Shown here piece by piece: positions 59,446 to 64,000 of a stretch of 64,000 nt of DNA; the first letter of the stretch is position 1, and each line of letters begins with the position of its first letter. The stretch lies in the NCBI GenBank assembly GCA_020226215.1, contig CM035226.1, forward strand, positions 92,714,895 to 92,778,894. The letters are read 5' to 3'. The notes below the pieces were generated by a model. That model did not search any database. It had not been told where the DNA came from and saw only the letters and a list, made by a program, of their open reading frames with translations. The stretch is from Sindora glabra. Lineage: Eukaryota > Streptophyta > Magnoliopsida > Fabales > Fabaceae. The position numbers were made by a program, and so were the translations under genes.

Positions 59446-59999
59446 TTACATAATATATTAGTAATTTTGGGTGGAAAAATTTTACATACTAATAATTAGA
59501 TACAAATATGAAATATTTTATTTAGGCTTGGATTGAACTTATTCATATTCAAATTTTAAATAAATCAATACATTTAACATAACTAATAAATGAGTCTTTT
59601 TAAAATTGAAATAAAAGTAAATACATTGACATATCAATTTATTTAAGAATTTATATTAAAATTTTAAAAATATTATTTAAAAATAATTAATAATTATATT
59701 ATATTATAAATACTCAAATATAATAAAAGTAAAATTTAAATTATAATAAAATGTTAATGAAAACTTAATAGTTAAAAATAATTTTTATAAAAAAATAATA
59801 AGTAATTATATTTGATAAATAAATATATAAAATAAAATTTATTATTTAAAATTATTAAATAAATTAAATGAGATGATTCATCTCGATATATTTAATAAAT
59901 AAATTAACATGACATGATATAATTATTATTGAAATCAAACTCATATTTAACTTAATTAACTTGTTATTAATTTTTAACATTAAAACGAATCTGGGTACA

Positions 60000-60370
60000 A
60001 ATTATCACCCCAATTTTAATTCATCCCAGGAACAACCGTTCAGCCCCCGCAACCTGCAGCGAAGGTATCAAAGGCAGCACCGACAATGTTAATTTAACTC
60101 CATACCATTCTGTCGGTACTTGTTGAGAGGTACATAAATGGTGGAATCCTAGTCTTACGAAGTGGACTGTGGTCTACCCTCGTCTTTTAGCCTGGAGCTC
60201 ACTAACATTTTATGCTTTGGATGCTGTGGAATATACGCTTCGTTGGGTCTTACTTCTAGATTCCAACAGTGCTCTATTCATGGTTTTAAACCTGTATATT
60301 ATTTCTGTGAATTGTGCTGTTTTCGTAATTTTGCATTATAACAATTGATACTTTTCCGCATTTGTCACAT
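60000..60370 (+). other. Composition island, possible transcript end
   Basis: About 350 bases have near-balanced composition within AT-rich DNA, starting CATCCCAGGAACAACCGTTC and followed by T-rich DNA resembling a plant 3' untranslated region. Frames are short and no domain is recognised. It could be a gene relic or an unannotated non-coding exon. Confidence 0.35.
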
Positions 60371-60459
60371 GTTTGGTGCTTTTGTTAAGCCTTCTTAATT
60401 ATAAATGTAGTTCGAGAGTTAAGATTTTTTTCTTAATTTATAAATTAATATTTAGGAAA

Positions 60460-61151
60460 TATTTGACTAATAACTTTTTCAATAATTATTAGTTAGTCTG
60501 ACCAAAATCAATTGATTAATTTGACAATCAGTTGATTTTAACATTTGACAATTAATTGATTGTTTTCAAAATGTCAAAATTAAAAAGGTTGATAGAGTTA
60601 GTATTTTTAATTAGCTAATTGATAAAAATGATCACATTGTCCTTAATAAATTTTTCATATTTTTCATTTTGTCCTGTCTAAATTTTTTTTTAAAAAATTA
60701 CTAATTATAAAAATCATATTAATTTAATTTAAAAAATATCTAATAGATAATAATATATTTACGATATATCTAATAATTTAATAATAAATTATAATAATTT
60801 TAAAAATTATTAAATTCGAATGAATATATAAAATTATTTAATTTTAAAAATCTAATAATTTAATAATAAATTATAATAATATATTATTTATAAAAAAATT
60901 TAATATACTAACTAATATATAAAATTTAAAATATTAAAATAAAAAAATACTTAAATAACTCATAAAATATATTAATATTCTTATATATCATTTTATATTC
61001 AAATAACTAATCATAAACAACTGATTTTACTAAATGTTCTTATTCAAACAATTAATATAATTTGTTAGTTAAATCAGTTAATACAATCAACCATTAGCTA
61101 ATAGTTAATTGAATAAGTTAACCACTATCATTATTAGTTAATTGTCAAATA
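60460..61151. mobile_element. Possible hAT-like MITE, about 0.7 kb
   Basis: The left side TATTTGACTAATAACTTTTT and the right side reverse-complemented TATTTGACAATTAACTAATA share the first eight bases and the AAC/AAT pattern. Both sides are full of TTAGTTA/TAACTAA and CAATTGATT words typical of hAT-like MITEs. No target duplication was confirmed. Confidence 0.5.
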
Positions 61152-62303
61152 AGACATTAACTCTTTTCATATTTAATATGAATAACTTAATAATCTTTCT
61201 CTCATATATTATGCCATTGGTTGGAACCTTAATAACAATTAATTCTACAATATATTGTTAAGCAAAAATGTTGTGATTGAGCATTGATACCTAGTGTTGA
61301 GTGCCTTTTTGAATTTTTCTCAATTACAAAAGTTAGCTCCAAGGTTAGGGATTTTCCTCACATTTATATATATTAATCCTTTTGACAACCAATTTGAAAT
61401 AACACAATATCACATAATATTATTGCTTTGAAATATACTACAATCATAATTTTTTTGGTAGGAAAAGGTTGTAATATATTCCCAAGATAAACAAAAATTT
61501 TAAAGAAAGAGATAAATTCAAAAATATATAAATGTCACACCTCAAATATTTTATAATTTTTATTTTAATTATTTAAATGCTAATTATATATGTGCCAATA
61601 ATTAGGATTATTGAGGATCAATTTAAAATGGAATTTTAATTAGATAAAACATGATTTTATGTGGAGAATCGGTATAAGTAAATTAATTATAGGATTGTAT
61701 GAAATTAAAAATTATTTTACTTATTTATAATACTTTATGTACATGATAGTCAATTAATTGTTATGGATATACTTGTGGTAGTATTTAAATTAAGGAGAAT
61801 GCATTTTTATGATAAAAGTTAGGTAGAAAATAATTATATAAAGGTTAATGCAAAAGTAGAATTGAACTTCTTGTAGAAAAGGAAATTAGGGAATTAAGAT
61901 AAGATTTTCTAATTTCAATTTGATTGGATGTGTTTAGGATCAATTAACTTCCTTCTCACTACCTCATCATCTCTTTCAAATATTAGGTAAATAGATAATC
62001 TACTTAAATTTAATGACTTTGTGTTGCCTTTACTTATTTTGAATGTTATGTTATGTTTTTGTTAGGAAGTTGAGTATTTTATGATGTTAGGATGTATTAT
62101 GGTATGATAAGTTTTTTTGAATAGTTGTAAAATGAGTATGGATGATGATCTTGTGATCAATTTTAGCTTATTCGAAGTATATATGTTGATTTAGGGGAAA
62201 TTTAACCATTTAAACAGTATTTTTGTAGCTGTTCTATAAAATTTGGGCATCATACTCAAGATATATAAGTGAGCATGGCTCTAAAAAGTACTTTCTGAAT
62301 GCC

Positions 62304-62317
62304 CATACTCGAGTATG
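62304..62317. repeat. 14-bp perfect palindrome
   Basis: CATACTCGAGTATG is its own reverse complement. Imperfect relatives lie nearby: TATACTCGAATATA (about 62343), TACTTAAGTATATACTTGAG (about 62752) and TACTCAAGATATAT (about 62253). The cluster lies inside the LTR that begins at 61533. Confidence 0.85.
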
Positions 62318-63159
62318 ACAATGTTGGTGCTCTCTAGTTGCCTATACTCGAATATACTAAATAATATTTTTACATCAATTTTGAAAAGTCATATCTCACT
62401 TATTTTATATCCAATTTTAGCAAACCATATATTGTTAGAAAGGTAATTGAGTCTATTTTTTAATGAAATTAGTTTCATATTAAAATATTATGTATATTTT
62501 TAGTTATCATTAAAATAGTAAGTAAAGGTCAGGAATTCAAGATTGTGAAAAATAAGATTTTTATGTTTAACTTATAAAGGGGATAACTCTATCAAATCTC
62601 AATCATTTTATGTAAAAAAACTAGTTCATGGAAAGTTAATTGAGCCTAGTTTCATAAATAATAAATTTGTAAATCTTAGCTTACTCATGAAATATCCTTC
62701 AAAGGTCAAAACTATTTGAGTATACATAAAAGGTTACTTTTTGAATGGCCCTACTTAAGTATATACTTGAGTATAACATACATAATTGCTTTTGGATGAT
62801 CATATATGAGTATTACATCCTTATATGCCCAGCTAATTACTTTATGATAATATAAATTCATACATGCTTGTATAGCTTTTATGATTGCATAATAATCATA
62901 TGAATGTTAATATTTATGATATCAAAGATGGAATTCCCAAGGGAAAATAGGATTATAATTGGGATATGTTTATGTTTATAATTGATATGGTAGATCCAAT
63001 TAGGCACATGCGATTGTGTATGGATGATTGTGTAATCATAATTGTTTTATTTATTATAAATATGGTCGGTTTTGTGATGGAATTACCAATGTAACTATAT
63101 ATTTGATGTTATGATGAATTATAATGTGTATTGATGATGAATGGAAATGAAAATAAATT

Positions 63160-63360
63160 TATTATTTATTTTAATCATTATAAATTGGAGGGACTATTAT
63201 TCTAAATAGATAAGGTGGGTTCATTATTTATTTGAATTATTGTAAACCAAAATGACTATTATTTTGGAGGGATAAGATGGGTTCATTATTTCTTTTAATT
63301 ATTGTAAACTAGAGGGATAGTTATTTTGGAGGGACAAGGTAGATTCATTATTTTATAATG
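63160..63360 (+). repeat. 62-bp tandem repeat, 3 units
   Basis: The junction GGTGGGTTCATTATTT or a variant recurs at 63217, 63279 and 63341, exactly 62 bases apart. Each unit also has TTGTAAAC(C/T)(A/G) and GGAGGGA(T/C)AAG blocks. It lies inside the LTR at 61533. Confidence 0.9.
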
Positions 63361-64000
63361 TGTGTGGGGTACTAGAATTTAGATTTTCTTTGTATGGACA
63401 TTAAAAATTAAGCCTTAAGAGCTCTCATCTATGAACAATATTAAAACATAACTCTTCGCCCAAGGGCTCCATCTTGTGAAAGATAGAACGATTCTAGTAG
63501 ATATTAGAGATTGTGACCTCATATCTCATGACTAAGTACTCATTCCATGTCATATGCCTTATCCCACCCAAGCGATCATGAGAAGTAAATAGGAGGAATG
63601 GTAGACATATTAGTTAACCAAATAGACATTTATTATTTACTTATGCATTTTTATAGATGTGAATTATGTTTATTATTTGCTAATTTAGGAATTTCATTAT
63701 TTAGGCTACATTTATGAATGTGTGTGATGGTATTATCTAATAATTTCTTATTGATTATTACATGTTATTATTAGTAAATAATAATGTTACATGACATATG
63801 AATTGGGGTTATGATTATGTTGTTGATGCAAATAATGTTTGGATATATATTTAGAATTGTATATTTTAGTCAATCCAAATTGTTTGTTGTTGGAAGTAAA
63901 TGGATATATCGTGTACGTGTTTAAACCCTAAATCCTATATATATATTGAATGATATAATTGTGAATGTTCTAATGAGTAGGTTCCCTATTTACTAACTTT

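Larger units (their letters stand above)
61533..64000 (+). mobile_element. Long LTR of a Ty3-type retrotransposon, cut by the window end
   Basis: It begins TGTCACACCTCAAATATTTT, a start I associate with Del/Tekay chromovirus LTRs, and continues with no coding region to the window edge. The end GTAGGTTCCCTATTTACTAA also fits the middle to late part of such LTRs. Inside are two related phrases GAGTCTATTTTTTAATGAAA and GAGCCTAGTTTCATAAATAA (about 62449 and 62643), a palindrome cluster and a 62-bp array. The length is at least 2.46 kb, and whether a full element follows cannot be seen. Confidence 0.6.

Overview
The window is nuclear DNA of a flowering plant, most likely a eudicot. It is very AT-rich, its two genes have GT-AG introns or plant-type proteins, and most of the rest is decayed plant transposable elements of recognisable lineages. 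The species cannot be named from the sequence.

Layout. (1) 1-5.1 kb: non-repetitive DNA with one intronless gene on the minus strand (3373-4329), an armadillo-repeat protein without a U-box. (2) 5.1-8.0 kb: AT-rich filler and the 3' end of a dead LINE. (3) 8-15.2 kb: a dead SIRE/Maximus-like Copia retrotransposon on the plus strand, with a tRNA-Met-type primer site, gag start, integrase, reverse transcriptase, RNase H and a downstream env-position ORF; its linker region is repeated four times in tandem. (4) 15.2-19.4 kb: AT-rich DNA with small duplications. (5) 19.4-41.0 kb: a nest of elements. A Tat/Ogre-like Ty3 retrotransposon with about 2.5-2.7 kb LTRs and no visible coding region forms the base. 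Its interior carries three tandem arrays and a minus-oriented solo LTR (25060-26694, duplication ACTCT). Its 3' LTR was split by an 8.16-kb hAT transposon (30751-38907), which was itself split inside the transposase gene by a plus-oriented solo LTR (34607-36050, duplication ATTTG). (6) 41-50.5 kb: a 731-bp Harbinger-type MITE, a dispersed repeat pair and AT-rich DNA. (7) 50.7-54.8 kb: a three-exon minus-strand gene for an apoplastic aspartyl protease of the AED3 type, apparently intact (443 residues). (8) 54.9-64 kb: AT-rich DNA, MITE-like repeats, and the start of a long Ty3-type LTR that runs off the window.

The two host genes are unrelated and about 46 kb apart. There is no operon-like organisation. 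I found no CRISPR array, rRNA, confident tRNA or novel multi-gene system. The most informative content is the datable nest of insertions, with target-site duplications readable at three of its levels, and the tandem arrays inside the Tat-like element, which look like early-stage satellite DNA.
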